From Isochrysis galbana (lineage: Eukaryota > Haptophyta > Isochrysidales > Isochrysidaceae), in assembly GCA_018136815.1 (NCBI GenBank), contig CM030933.1, positions 62,001 to 126,000 on the forward strand: 64,000 bases of DNA. Direction: 5' to 3'. Positions 53,101-64,000 of the stretch are shown here, in pieces. Under the pieces are notes generated by a model, which saw only the letters and a program-made list of their open reading frames with translations, was not told the origin of the DNA and did not search any database. Within the stretch, counting starts at the first letter, position 1; every line of letters starts with the position of its first letter. The translations under genes were made by a program, and so were the position numbers.

Positions 53101-56100
53101 GTCTCGCGCAAATCCCGGACGCGTACACGAGCTCTGGAAGGTGCTCGAGAAGGTGAGCGCCAGAACGGGGGCGCGCGTGGGGCGGAGATTGCAGAGAGCC
53201 TTCAGCGAGCAAGGTTGTTACACATTCCCGCCCTCCTTGACACACATCGCCGCCCCGCGACATGCGCTAGCTCGGCCCAACGTCTCGCCGACGTTAGGGC
53301 TCATTGAATATCCCCCCCCCCCCCCCCCCCGCACTTAGCTACCGTACACTGCGCGCTATCGTCTCTACGGGCTTTTGCACGCACGCCTTGACGAGGCGTC
53401 ACACCCAGAAATCGCGACGGCCCGAGCCACGACGGCAGACCAGGTGTGGGCGGCCCTTCCCTCAAAAGAGCGGCTCATCTCGAATGTCTCGCCGTGTGCA
53501 GCACGCCGCAGTAAGCGCTCCTCTCGCAGCGCAATCGCGTGCGCGATTGAACCTTTGGCTTTCTATTTTTCCCTACTGGCAGACGAAAAAGATGATGCGT
53601 CGGTTGTCTAAGGAGAACACCAAGCAGTACGGCCGTTACCTGGGCAAGATCACCCACTGTAACCCTAGCGTCGTCTTCGACACGATTCTGGGTCAGATCC
53701 AGGTCCCTCGATGCCCGATCGATCGTCCGTGCGCAAGCAGTTGCAGGCTTGAGCTCGCACATCACTGACTAGCATAGGGCTACGTCAGCCTTTACCTACC
53801 TCTCCATCAACGCACCCTAAACGCTCCGCTGCATCCCTCCTTTGGCTGCCGCAGGCCTATGACAACCTCATCGTGCCGGTAGTTGACATGATGAAGTACC
53901 TCACGCCAATGAGCTTCGACGTCCTTACATACATGGTGCGTGCCCGGATTACCGCTGTCTTAACGTGCGGGCACCCACCCGCTTACCGATGCTGCGGCAC
54001 GGCCACTTCAGTCACCGCCGTTGCCAACCACACCGTTACGTGACGGCCGTATTTCTTGCCCAAACCTCGACAGCTTCTTTCACATCTGTCGTCGCCATCC
54101 AAGACGCGCCTCAAGGAAGATGGCCTGAATGTCTCGCTATGGATGCAATCACTCTCCTCATTTTGTGGTAACCTCTACAAGAAGTATCCAGGCATCGAGC
54201 TCGTGGGTCTCTTGCAGTATATAACCAACACTCTTAAAAGCGGGCAAGGACTCCAGCTCCTTGTGCTAAGAGATTTGGTCACCAAGATGGCAGGTACGGC
54301 CGACCCGCCTAGATTCTCTGGCGTGGAGCCCCCTCCTTCCCCTTCAGAACACACGAGGTTCTCAATGCAGCCGAGTCTGAGCGAGCTCTTGCCGTGTCTC
54401 TGGTGGGCTATGCCTCCGGACAGGTATCGACACTCTAGAAGACCTATCAGCCGAGCAGCTGCAAGCGCAAGCTGGAGGCGAAACTCTGCGGTCGTGCGTC
54501 ACCGATCTCCTGGGCGTGGCAAAGAACACCAAGCGGTCCTCGTTACGACTCAAGGTATAGCTGAACACGACCGAGTATCTAGGGTGCATATGTTCTTGTA
54601 TCTCTCTAGCGTGATGTCCATCGGCGGTTGTGAAACAGAATAGACACGCAATCGGCAATGCGTCGGTCACATTCCTCATTTTGTCCCAAAAATCCTGCCT
54701 TTTTTGAGTCACTCGTGTTTCCTAAGCACGTGCTCGATCCCTGAGCCGTCGTTGTCTCCGAACTTCCCATTTCTCAGGACGCTCTTCAAAAGCATGGCCT
54801 CGTCGCTCCTCTCTTCTTGCTCATTGCGCAGCAGCGATCTGCATCTGTCTTCTTGACGGACTCGCCACATTTGAAAATGCTCGGAGAGCTCTACGACCGC
54901 TGTCAAGAGACGCTCGAACAGCTCAGGGTGCGAGGCCAGCGAGGCACTTGCAACCTCCTCCCTCCTCAGGACGGTCAGGCGTGTCTTTTGCCCACAGCAT
55001 GCCCCCCGCTCATGATATCTCTCCTCCTACTGCCACCACTAGACGTTCGTGGCGACCACCTTCTCCCCAGCCGAGTACGCTAGCCTCCTCCCTCCTGTGG
55101 GCGAGTTGTGCACGACATACCGCGTTGAGCCTGAAGTTGCCTTCTTCATTTCCCGGCCGGCGCTTGCGTACCTTGAGCACAAGACGCAGCGAGCCGCCGA
55201 GACGGGCAGTGAGGGCAAGGCGACTCTGAAGGCCGAGAGCAATGCTGATACAAAATCTGAGGAACACGCTGAAGGAAAGGGAGATGGCAAAGCTGCAGAT
55301 GGGGAGGGGAACGGCAGTGGCAATTCTGCTAGCCTGTTGTCAACCCTTGAGACCTCTCAGCAGATTCGCAAAGTCCTTCCGGAGGCGTCATGGCAGGCGA
55401 TTTCGCCGCAGCTCTACACAACATTTTGGCGGCTTTCGCTTTATGACATCTTGGTGCCGCGAGAGAGATACGCCGAAGAGATGCGAAGGTGTGGACGCCC
55501 CGTGTATTGTGGGGGCGTGGCGAGGCCATGTGTGAGTCACGACATGGCCACACTGCCGTATGGCCCCCAACGCATCCAGTCCTTGATGAACAACCACAGT
55601 GGTCTTCTTTCTCTTGAGCGGACAGAGTCCAGATGAAACCACTCTCATGCTGTTGTTCTGAGACTTCACGCTTGCTTTCATTCTTGCTGAAGGGCTTGCG
55701 CGCCCACACCGTGTGCCCTTGATTATGCCCTCACAAGAACGTCACATTTCCACTGCCCTTGTCCTCCCCCCCCAGACTTCGCCGTCAGATCGAGGAAATC
55801 GATCGATATGTTCCGCCCATCGGATCTATGATGGGTGCCGCCATGGACGTCGACCCTCGTGCCGCCGCTGCAAAGCGCAAGAAAGACAGAGAACGGTTAC
55901 AGGTGAGGGCCGCTTCATTGGCGTAGCGAGAGCATATGCATCCATAGTCACCGTCCCTCCAGGTTGCACCCGCCGTCCGAGCCAGCGCATGCCAAAGCGG
56001 CTTTCGCATCCACGCTCTACGACAGTTCACGCGTAGTCCGTGCTGACGCCATTTCATCCTTGTGCTGCCGTGACTCGCCAAAGTCGAACATCGAGCGCCT

Positions 56101-58947
56101 TAAGGTCGAGCTCAAGGCCCAGGAAGAGCGCAACAAGTCGGTATTGGCTCACCTCAAAGCATCGTGCGGCACGTGGTTCGCCGAACAGGTCTGTTCAGCC
56201 CACTCCCCTCTTCCCGCCCCACCCCATGCCACCCCACCCGCCTTCGATGAGGGAGTACCTGCCAATGTCAACCTCTTCGTAGACTTTTGGCCGCCCGGCT
56301 ATGTGACCTATCTTTGCTCCACCCACCCGCCCACTCACCGACTCGGTGTGGGGGCTACCCGGCCGGTTGGCTACCAGACTTTTCGAGGAGGTCTCTGCCA
56401 ACGATAGTGTGGTCATAGGTTCCGATGGCCGTGCCCCACGTTCCCCATTTCCCCACGCCCATCATGCCGTCCTTGCAGGGGAACCGTTCCGCCGAGGCGA
56501 TGAATCTCTTCTTGCAGCACTGCATCTTCCCGCGCTGCGTGTTCTCGCCTGCCGATGCCGTTTACTGTGCTGAATTCGTTAGGATTACACATGCGCAGGT
56601 GAGGATGCTCATCTTGCTGGCCACCTTGCCTGCTAGCCTCGGCTCACCGCCCACTCACCAACCATCCTTTCGGCTGACGTGCCCTCTTTCATGCGGTTCA
56701 GGGTACCCCATATTTTTCAACGCTTCAATACTATGACAAGCTGTTGCGTGACACATCGGTGCACATCTTCTCGTGCACTGAACGGCAGGCGGTCAATCTC
56801 GGTAGATTCCTCAACGAGAGCATCAAATTGCTCATTCACTGGTGCGTTTCTCTCTTCAATAGTCAGAGTCGTGCGAGTCGTGTGGTGGGCATGTGTCGAT
56901 CGCTATGCTGAATCCATCTCATGGAAGCGCGTCTCCTCCCACCTACGCCCCACATGCAATTTGGTGCGTTCGCAGGAAGAGCAGCGAGGCCGTCTACCGC
57001 TCGGAATGCGCCAGTCTGCCCGGATTCTCGGTGTCTTTCAACAAGGTCGACGCCAAGAAGGCAAGCTACGAGGATTATATCAAGGTGAGGCAGATCGTCG
57101 TACAAAACGCCATTGCTACCCGCCGCGCCGTGAGCATATGATTTCATTCCGACATACCGTTTAAGTTGAGAGATGCTCCTCTCCGCTCGTTGCGGTTGTT
57201 CATAGGTGGTGTTCAAATGGTTCTGCAAGATACTGAAATCACTGGTCCATTGTCTGGAATCATCGGAATATATGGAGGTGAGAATCGCCTTCACGCCGTG
57301 TCGACGGCCTTGCCAAACACCAACAGCCGTATCATCCTTGCCCACCCTACCCGCCGCCTTGCCGACACCTGAAATATGCATGGGACCTGCTCACCATCAT
57401 GAAGGGTAGTAATATACGGACATGTGGCTCCAGATTGTGGTAATCTTTCCTCACAACCCCACCCACCTTGGCTGCTTAGGTTCGCAATGCCCTACACGTA
57501 CTGACACGTACAATCGATGTTTTTCCGGGGATGCGCAAGCTTTGCGAGCACCTCGAGCGCAAGGTGAATGCCCGGCGCCTCCATTAGTGCAGGCGTTTTC
57601 GTTCCTCGCGCTCCTAGTCGTTGCGGCCACCGAAGCATCACCACGTTTATGCTAACCGTATGTGCAGGTGGACGTGCTACGTTCGGAGGAGCGCAAGGAC
57701 CTGCAGATTCAAGCGAGCCAATACTATACGATGCTGCAAAAGGTGAAGCCTAAGCTGCTCACTCAGGATCAGTTCTGTTGCGGCTTTGCAATGAAGCAGG
57801 GTGATCGGCCTGCCGCCGCCGATGGAGCTGCTGGACGCGCCGCTGCAGGCAAGGCGGCAGCCGTTGCAGAAGCTCCCGCAACTGCGACGACTGTCAAGGA
57901 CGAACCCAGTGCCGATGTCACAAAGGTAAGCATTGGTTGTTGCGGACGAGCACTCGAGCTTTGTTGCGTACATCGAGCTTTCCTTGCGTGCACGTTCATA
58001 GAACGCCCTGCACTTCTGCTCCCTCCGCCATGGCCCTTATCTAGATGAGTCCACGCACAGTTGAAGCCGTCTCGCTACGACCCCTGCATCTCCAGGCCCG
58101 CCCTCGGACGCCCGAGGCGACCGAGCAGCCTGACCAGCTGTCGACCAAGCCTGTGGCCTCATCGCCTCTCAACCCCGCCGCGCCAGCTTTCGTGCCTAGC
58201 GGTCCAGCATCACGTGGAGCCAAACGCGAGCGAGATGAAGATCCTTCGCCTGTCGAAGCTGCTCCTGCGAATGGTGGCGCCGCAGGGGGTGAAGCTAAGC
58301 GAGCGAAGAAGGAAGAAGTTGGAGGACCTCGTGGTGACCGCCGGGCTGATACGGGCGGGAGTGGCGGTGGTGGACGGACGGCCTCCTCTGATCGCAACCG
58401 CGAAGACTCCCGCGGCCGTGATCAAGGTCGTGACTCCCGCGACCAGGTGCGCGATGCGGGTCGGGGCGACCCGGTGCGTGATGCGGGTCGCGGCGACCAG
58501 GGGCGCGATGCGGGTCGGGGCGATCAAGGGCGCGACCAAGGTCGTGGCGGTGAGGGTGGGAAAGGCGGAAATCGAGGCAACGACCGCGGTGGACGCGACG
58601 CTCGTGAAGGTGTGAGCGCTCGCGACGCTCGTGAAGGCGTGAGCGCTCGCGACAATCGTGAAGGTGTGAGCGCTCGCGACGCTCGCGGTGATGCCGGGGG
58701 GCGCTCTGATAGCGGTGGTGGGCGAGGAGTCGCTGCTGATCGCGACTCGCGCGAAGCTCGTGAGGCACGGGATCGCGAGCAGCGCGAGCGCGAGAAGGCC
58801 TTACGCGAGAAGCTCATGAGCGGCCGAGGCCGCGATGGCGGTGATGCCGGCCGCGGTGAGGGGCGACAAGGACGTTCGGGTGGTGGACACGGCGACGACA
58901 GGCGTCGGGGCGGCCGACAGCAACAGGGAGAAGGAAAGCGCCGTTGA
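50126..58947 (+). CDS. THOC2: THO complex subunit 2 (THO2/THOC2)
   Basis: Nuclear scaffold of the THO/TREX complex, which couples transcription to mRNA export. Reconstructed exons: 50126-50178, 50641-50684, 50854-50960, 51041-51358, 51535-51912, 52050-52168, 52303-53152, 53339-53443, 53583-53702, 53855-53935, 54074-54293, 54424-54554, 54778-54927, 55043-55488, 55776-55902, 56084-56188, 56479-56598, 56702-56841, 56976-57084, 57206-57277, 57480-57563, 57668-57925, 58045-58947. They total 5,040 bp, in frame throughout, for 1,679 aa. Family hallmarks: KYNLLREESEGYSKLITEL, SLIGYFDLDPNRVLDLVLEA, LPYTARYRLYG, LNVSLWMQSLSSFCGNLYKK, NTKRSSLRLKDAL, FLQHCIFPRCVFSPADAVYC and CASLPGFSV. The last exon is an Arg/Asp/Gly-rich tail (about 300 aa). 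Human THOC2 is similar in length, with a charged tail. Exons 1-2 are the least certain. Confidence 0.93.
58430..58700 (+). repeat. RD/RG-rich repeats in the THO2 tail
   Basis: Within the last exon, units such as RDAGRGDQG and DAREGVSAR are repeated three or more times each. They give a low-complexity basic-acidic tail likely to bind RNA. Confidence 0.8.
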
Positions 58948-59385
58948 GAACTGAGGGCTTGAGAGGGCTTGGTACATGCGCAGATCAGGCTGGGCAGCCA
59001 TCACAATCCTATCAGGCGGAGCCTCTTGTGTTCCTTTGGCCTTTTTTCATCCAAGGAGCACTCCATCTAGCCTCACATTGCTATGACGTGGAAGCTTCTT
59101 GCATCGCCTGCCATGGCGAGCGATAGCAGCTAGCAAGAACGCAAAGGTGGAGCAACAAGTACCGTGCAAGTACGGCATAGTAGACGTGGGAGGGACACTC
59201 GGACGGGCTGTGAAAGACTGATCGTACGGATTCGAGAAGAGCATGGGCTAAGCCAACGCCAACAGTTTTTCACGGGCCGCAAGTTCTCGAAGGCGCAATG
59301 ACGCAATGATGACGGTCAAACGGATGTGGTATTGATATTAGGCTCCTGCACATGAAGGAAATGCAAGTGCACATTAATCCTTGTA
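58948..59385. other. No gene seen
   Basis: Downstream flank of THO2. Confidence 0.5.
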
Positions 59386-60080
59386 CTACCTCCGTCTCAA
59401 AACTGAGACGTGAGGGAAGAGGAGACAAAGGTTGGCTTGCTAAGGGTTTGGCCAAATCAAAAACAGATTAATGAGGGGGCTAGAGGGTACATTGGGGCTA
59501 AATGCCCATGACATTGAATAGATTTTGCTCTCAACTTACTCATCACCTAGGCACTCTCACCACAAGAGGTGTTTTCACGCTTCCCGTCACGCGCGTGCGG
59601 CAGGAGGTATTCATTCGAGCCATTCACAGAAAGTTGATTCGCTCAAGCACCATTTGCTTGGTATTGACAGTATTGAACAAGTCATCCCAATTTCTCAGGA
59701 GGATAACTATAAAACACTTCAAGACATTGCTGAGTGAATTTGTCCAAATTAAAATCGCGCCGCCTCGGGAGCCGGCTGTCCATAGACTTGAAGAACCCCA
59801 AGTCGCAGGCGTTCGTGTCTGGCGAGTTAGGAACCTGGGGAAACAAAACAATTTCCGGTCCTGTCCGGCGTCCATTGCGCTGAGGTGCGCAGGCAAAACG
59901 TCGGCAAGCCTCCTGTCAAGCTTGTCGCTTTCAATCTTACTCTTGCTCATGTGTGGAGTGGCGTTATCCATTTGCACTGTCACAAGAGAAGCTTTCCGAA
60001 GTTTCGAGCGGATTGCAGGGATCACGTCTTGCCGCAGGGAGTGAGAGTGTGAACATGAAGAAGTTTGAGAAGTAGCAATC
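59386..60080 (-). mobile_element. Decayed mariner/Tc1-type DNA transposon
   Basis: The minus strand contains VTVQMDNATPH (second catalytic Asp of an IS630-Tc1-mariner transposase) near 59960-59990. In a shifted frame it has VPNSPDTNACDLGFFKSMDS (third catalytic Asp region) near 59785-59845, then DFNLDKFTQQCLEVFYSY. The N-terminal part is missing and frames shift at least once. At 59384 a TA dinucleotide is followed by ctacctccgtctcaaaac, which looks like the terminal inverted repeat of Tc1/mariner-Stowaway elements. The other end is not found before the poly-C tract at 60118. Confidence 0.7.
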
Positions 60081-60117
60081 GCCTCCTTCCCGCCACTTTC
60101 TCTCGGCTCGCCGCGCC

Positions 60118-60180
60118 CCCCCCCCCCCCCCCCCCCCCCACCCCACCCCCACCCCACCCCCCACCCCTCCCCATTGACTC
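60118..60180. repeat. C and CA-rich homopolymer tract
   Basis: A long C run followed by accccacccc units; prone to assembly error. Confidence 0.9.
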
Positions 60181-60406
60181 TTCCTTCCCCCACTCTGCTC
60201 TCTCTCACTCTCTCTCACTCGCTACCCCTCAACCCCACCGCCCTCCCGTGCGCGCGTGATCCTTGCCTCTCCCTCTGTCCTTCCCGCTCGTTCCCCGCCT
60301 CTCTCTCCTTGGAGCTTGGCACACCCGCCACGCTGGACTCAGAACCCTCTCCCTACCCCCTACCCCCACCCTGCCTCCACGCTGCACTCCTCCCTTCTCG
60401 CCATCA
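60181..60406 (+). promoter_or_regulatory. CT-rich leader of NBS1
   Basis: ctctctctcactctctctcac and similar sequence up to the start codon. Inferred promoter or 5' UTR. Confidence 0.4.
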
Positions 60407-62337
60407 ATGGGCGGCTGCATATGGGAGCTGCACGAGGAGGGCACGGCCGAGGGGGCGCTCCTCGCTCTGCTGCCTGTCCCTGGCCGCCTGTATGTGCCGT
60501 ACATGCTCGGGCGCGCAGAAGCGGCGGACCTACGCCTTGAGAACGACAAGTCCGTCTCACGAAGCCACCTCACCCTTCGAATAAGTGTGGATCAAACCTC
60601 TCTGATCGCCGCAGATGTCTCGGCGCGCTTTGGCACTCTTGTCGACGGCAAGCGACTCGAGCCTAAGGGTGAACTTGCGCTCGGCGGGCCAGAGCACATG
60701 CTGCAGCTCGGCACCAAGAGGATCCGCGTGCGGAGGTTGCCGCTGAGCCTATGCTTCAGCGGGCTCGCGCGCCCCGCCATCGACGCACTGCAGGCGGCCA
60801 CCGCCAAAATGGGCGTGGGCGCCGTTAGCAAGGAGTGGACGGAAGGGACGACACATCTGGTAATGGACACCTTCAAGGTCACGCCCAAACTCCTCAATGC
60901 TCTTGCCCAGTGCTGTCCCATTGTAACGATGCAATGGGTAACCGCGGCGGCCGCACGCACGTCGCCCACGCAGCCACTTCCGCTGACGGATGGCGACGGA
61001 GTGGTGGCTGGGCATAAGCCCACGGTCCCCGTCACTCTGAAGATCTCGCCTGACTGCCTCCGAGTCGAGCCTAAGAGGCGGACTCTTTTCCGTGAACGAC
61101 GCTTCGTTTATCTGCCTGGCGGCGAGAGCACCGCACGCGATCAGAATCGGCAACACCTCCTGGCAATGGGTGCAGAGGAGGTGGTGGACCTCGCATCCAT
61201 GGATCCGGCTACCCTCGCAAAGCACGTGGCCACAGGTTTCGAATTCCTTGTCCCGGAGGGCGTAGTCAATGCCACTGAGCTGGTCGATAGGGTGGGTGCC
61301 GTTGGAGGGCGCACTTTTGGTGCCAGCATTGTCCGCATCTGTCTACTCCAAGTTAGCGCGTCTTTTCTCACCCCCATGTCTACCTCTTCGACTTCGATAT
61401 CAGCGCAATCTACCCAGAGCGGGCATGCACCTGGCCCGGCACCTGTCCTTGGCCAAGTGGAGGGCGAGCGGCCCGCAAGTGCTGTGGGAGGACCCGCACC
61501 CATGCCTGCGGCAGGCGTTGCGCCATATGCTGTTTCCCAAGTGGGCGTATCGGTGGCTTCTGCGTCGCATAACCACGCCCGTGTCGAGACTCGCTGTCAA
61601 CAAGGCGTAACCGCCTCCCCTCCAAGTGAGCCCCTTGCCCCCGAAGCCGCCGCGGTGTCGAACTCCGATTGCGCCCACCCAGAACGCTCTCGCGACACTC
61701 TAGTGGATCGGCATCCCCGCCCCGCTGGGGCGACCAAGACGATCAATGCCGTTGGTTCGTGCAGTCCTGCCACGTCCTGTGCGACGCCGCCGCTGCGAGA
61801 TGGCTGGCGTGTCCGACCACACGCGCAGGGAGGTGGTGAGGACTTTCTCCGGGACGGGAGCTCGGCGTCCGCCGAGCACATGGAGATGCCCACTAGTTTC
61901 GTCGAAATCAACCAACGGCCAGGTCCAGGTGCGAGTGTGGCTGAGAATCATGAGCTGCTCCTGTGGCTACATCTGTCTTTTGCTGGGTTGTTAACCCAGC
62001 TCGCCTGAGTGTGTTCACATTCCAGCTGGCTTTTGGTAGCCATATGACTCTCTCTTGAAGATGCCATCGGCTACCCTGCTCACGAGACTTCGATCCACAT
62101 ATGGTGGTAGGTGCGAACGCTAGCGGCTTGACCGACAAGAGAGACTTCCGTCGGACAAATTTACGCAAGAAGAGGGCAGTTGTGGGAACGACGGTCCAAG
62201 TTGTTGACGATGGTGCTGAGTGGCACCAGGGGGCGGAGCGGAGGGCGGGGTACGATGACCAAGCCACTGTCAATGAGGCCGATGAGCTCTTCGACGAGGC
62301 GACGTCTAGAGCACCTCACAAACGGTCCAGGCGGTGA
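60407..62337 (+). CDS. NBS1: Nibrin/NBS1, MRN complex subunit
   Basis: Adapter of the Mre11-Rad50-Nbs1 double-strand-break complex. Exon 1 is 60407 to 61928 (an alternative donor nine bases earlier is in the same phase) and exon 2 is 62111-62337, phase 1, for about 582 aa. An FHA domain (GR at 35-36, SVSRSHLTLR at 49-58) is followed by BRCT1 (about 112-185; WTEGTTHLVMD, VTMQWVTAA) and a BRCT2-like region (about 200-300). A long disordered Ser/Pro stretch follows. Exon 2 holds a basic Mre11-binding-like motif, DKRDFRRTNLRKKRAV, and an acidic ATM-binding-like end, NEADELFDEA, followed by a basic tail. Without splicing the ORF would stop at 62008 and lose both C-terminal motifs. Shorter than human NBS1 (754 aa), mainly in the disordered part. 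Confidence 0.88.
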
Positions 62338-63068
62338 GTGGTGCACTAAGCTCCGCACCCAAGGCGCATCTGACGTGATTAGCGAACAACGCCGCCGAAC
62401 ACGCCCAGACGGCGATTAAGGAACAGATGGAAGCAGAGGCGGTGGTGCACAAGCAAGAACATCCATTTCTTGCTCGTTCCAGCCGCCTTGGCTGCCACGC
62501 GCCTTGGTGGGCACTTAGTTAGAAGTGGTGTGTGTGTGTTTGGGGGGAGTTCATGCATGCACCGAGTGTCTTTTGTGAACGACACGTCAAGGAGACAAAA
62601 CTCCAGGAGTGGAGACTGTTAGCGGCAGTTGCAGCATCTGCGGCTCGCCCGATCCGTCTGTGGCCCCCTTCGCGATGGTGAGCTACCAATATTGATATTG
62701 ATTGGCGCGACGTGAAGTCTCGGCGTGGCGAGAGAGCAGGCGCCCCAACCAACCGTTTGTCTGGCGGGGGATTGTGATAGCTTAGCACGCATGACCGGTG
62801 GGGGGGTTTGGCGTCATTTGGCGTGGGCCAGCGGTGGCCCGTCCTCTGCCCTTGCGCAATAGCGAGATGCGGAGGTTCGTTCGGCACTCGGCACTCCCTC
62901 AGACGATGAAATCCATCTTTGCCGGCGTGACCTGCTAACCTGCGGCGCACCTACCTAGGTCGCGTTCCGTCGAAAGTGGAAAGTGGGCCATCGACTGTAC
63001 GGTAGTTTGTAGTTTCATTTTCGAATAATTCCCACATGATGCATGATATTATGATTATTGTACTACTA
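62338..63068. other. No gene seen
   Basis: Downstream flank of NBS1. Short ORFs only. Confidence 0.5.
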
Positions 63069-63473
63069 GTGACGACGTCATCACCGGGGGCCGCAAGCGG
63101 CCGATTTCGACGCAGAGCGCGGGGGCGGCGGGCGCGATTGGTGTGGCTGTGAGGGCGGCATACCGCACTTTGGTGCTGGTAGCGGCATCCATTTGGTGCG
63201 AGCGGTGACTCGAACGGCCTCGTGGCACCCCCGGTCGCGGGTCGAAGTTGGGCACTCATGGCGCGTCTTGGGGCGTGACGACGTCATCACCGGGGGCCGC
63301 AAGCGGCCGATTTCGAAGCAGTGCGCGGGGGCGGCGGGCGGCGGGCGCGAGGGCGCGATTGGCGTGGCTGTGAGGGCGGCATACCCCACTTTGGTGCTGG
63401 TAGCGGCATCCATTTGCGGTGAGCGGTGACTCGAACGGCCTCGTGGCACCCCCGGTCGCGGGTCGAAGTTGGG
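63069..63473 (-). repeat. Tandem duplication of a 206-bp repeat
   Basis: Unit 1 starts at 63069 and unit 2 at 63275; they are about 90% identical, starting gtgacgacgtcatcaccggg. On the minus strand each encodes a YAAL.ATPIAP motif (STKVRYAALTATPIAPAAPA and a variant), so the repeat belongs to the same family as 41747-42236. Confidence 0.88.
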
Positions 63474-64000
63474 TTCTCGAGCCCTTGGTGTTTTTAGCGG
63501 TTAGCGTCTTCAGTTTTTGCGATACTTACGTCCACGTTCAAGTCCATAAAAACATAGTGAAAATATATTGCTGTGCGTATAGAACCAGGATCTTTGGTCC
63601 GGGTCAGCTGCCGATGCCCATGGTTTTGTGTTTCGCTGCGAGTGGCGCGCCTGAAGGCCACCGGTAAAACAATACCGGAGGGGGGCCTGACATATATTTC
63701 CGCACGGCCGTCAGAGGCCTGAAATCGGGTATGTTTCGAAAATTTGGCCGGAAGACCCCCGGTTTTCTTGTGCTGATCTGCCATACCAGAACCTATAGGG
63801 AGCTTATTTAGGTCCTCGTTTGCCCATTAATTACTAATTACCGAGGGTGCCCTCCGCACCCCCCTTAGTGAGTGACCGGGCTACCTCCACGGACGGGTGC
63901 GGGCACACGTCGCCGCCTCGTCGCACAGTCGGAAGTCGCGGAAGGCGTGGGCCTCCTTTCCTCCGACTTTTTGACCGGGGCGCGGGCGGGCGGGAGCGGG
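63474..64000. other. No gene seen
   Basis: Intergenic sequence to the window end. Confidence 0.5.

Noticed and set aside
63183-63250. Possible tRNA-like sequence (ggtgactcgaacgg, gcgggtcgaagt)
   Set aside because: No acceptor, D or anticodon stems can be formed in the right spacing; it is part of the 206-bp repeat.

Overview
The window is nuclear DNA of a GC-rich microbial eukaryote. Five confidently placed host genes carry short GT-AG introns (about 75-540 bp) or none, and lie among abundant retrotransposons. Two 100-N scaffold gaps (12432-12531, 27996-28095) and long G/C or GA tracts mark a draft assembly. A GC-rich microalga or related protist is my best guess; nothing here fixes the lineage.

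Left part (1-26.4 kb): two related Ty3/gypsy chromodomain elements on the + strand. Element E1 runs off the left edge (gag end, 1-187; pol to 8311; 3' LTR from 8606). Element E2 is complete: LTR 13268-14564, gag, pol, LTR 25110-26411. Both carry, between gag and the protease, a phage-type cytosine-C5-like DNA methyltransferase domain: fairly intact in E2 (18471-19147), broken by indels in E1 (about 2410-3080). The order is gag, Pro/Ser-rich linker, methyltransferase, second linker, protease, RT, RNase H, integrase, chromodomain. This is the most notable content of the window. Between E1 and E2 lie a truncated non-LTR element with CCCH fingers and an endonuclease domain, and an inverted piece of another LTR element.

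Middle (26.4-49.5 kb): a 33-bp tandem array, simple repeats, a 5'-truncated non-LTR insertion with perfect 16-bp target-site duplications just upstream of a dephospho-CoA kinase gene, an isovaleryl-CoA-dehydrogenase-like gene (minus strand, 7 exons), a long foldback element, a 5-exon gene for an unknown membrane-anchored helical protein, LTR/gag fragments of further elements, a second copy of the short non-LTR element with its own target-site duplication, a roughly 204-bp coding-like repeat, an 886-codon orphan ORF and a two-exon orphan gene on the minus strand.

Right part (50-64 kb): a THO2/THOC2 gene reconstructed here as 23 exons (1,679 aa), a decayed mariner-type transposase, a two-exon NBS1/nibrin gene, and a tandem duplication of the same roughly 204-bp repeat. 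The host genes cover mRNA export (THO2), the DNA double-strand-break response (NBS1), CoA synthesis and branched-chain acyl-CoA oxidation. They look like unrelated neighbours rather than a pathway cluster. Four of them start just after a pyrimidine-rich tract on the coding strand, and the gypsy LTRs carry a similar CT tract.
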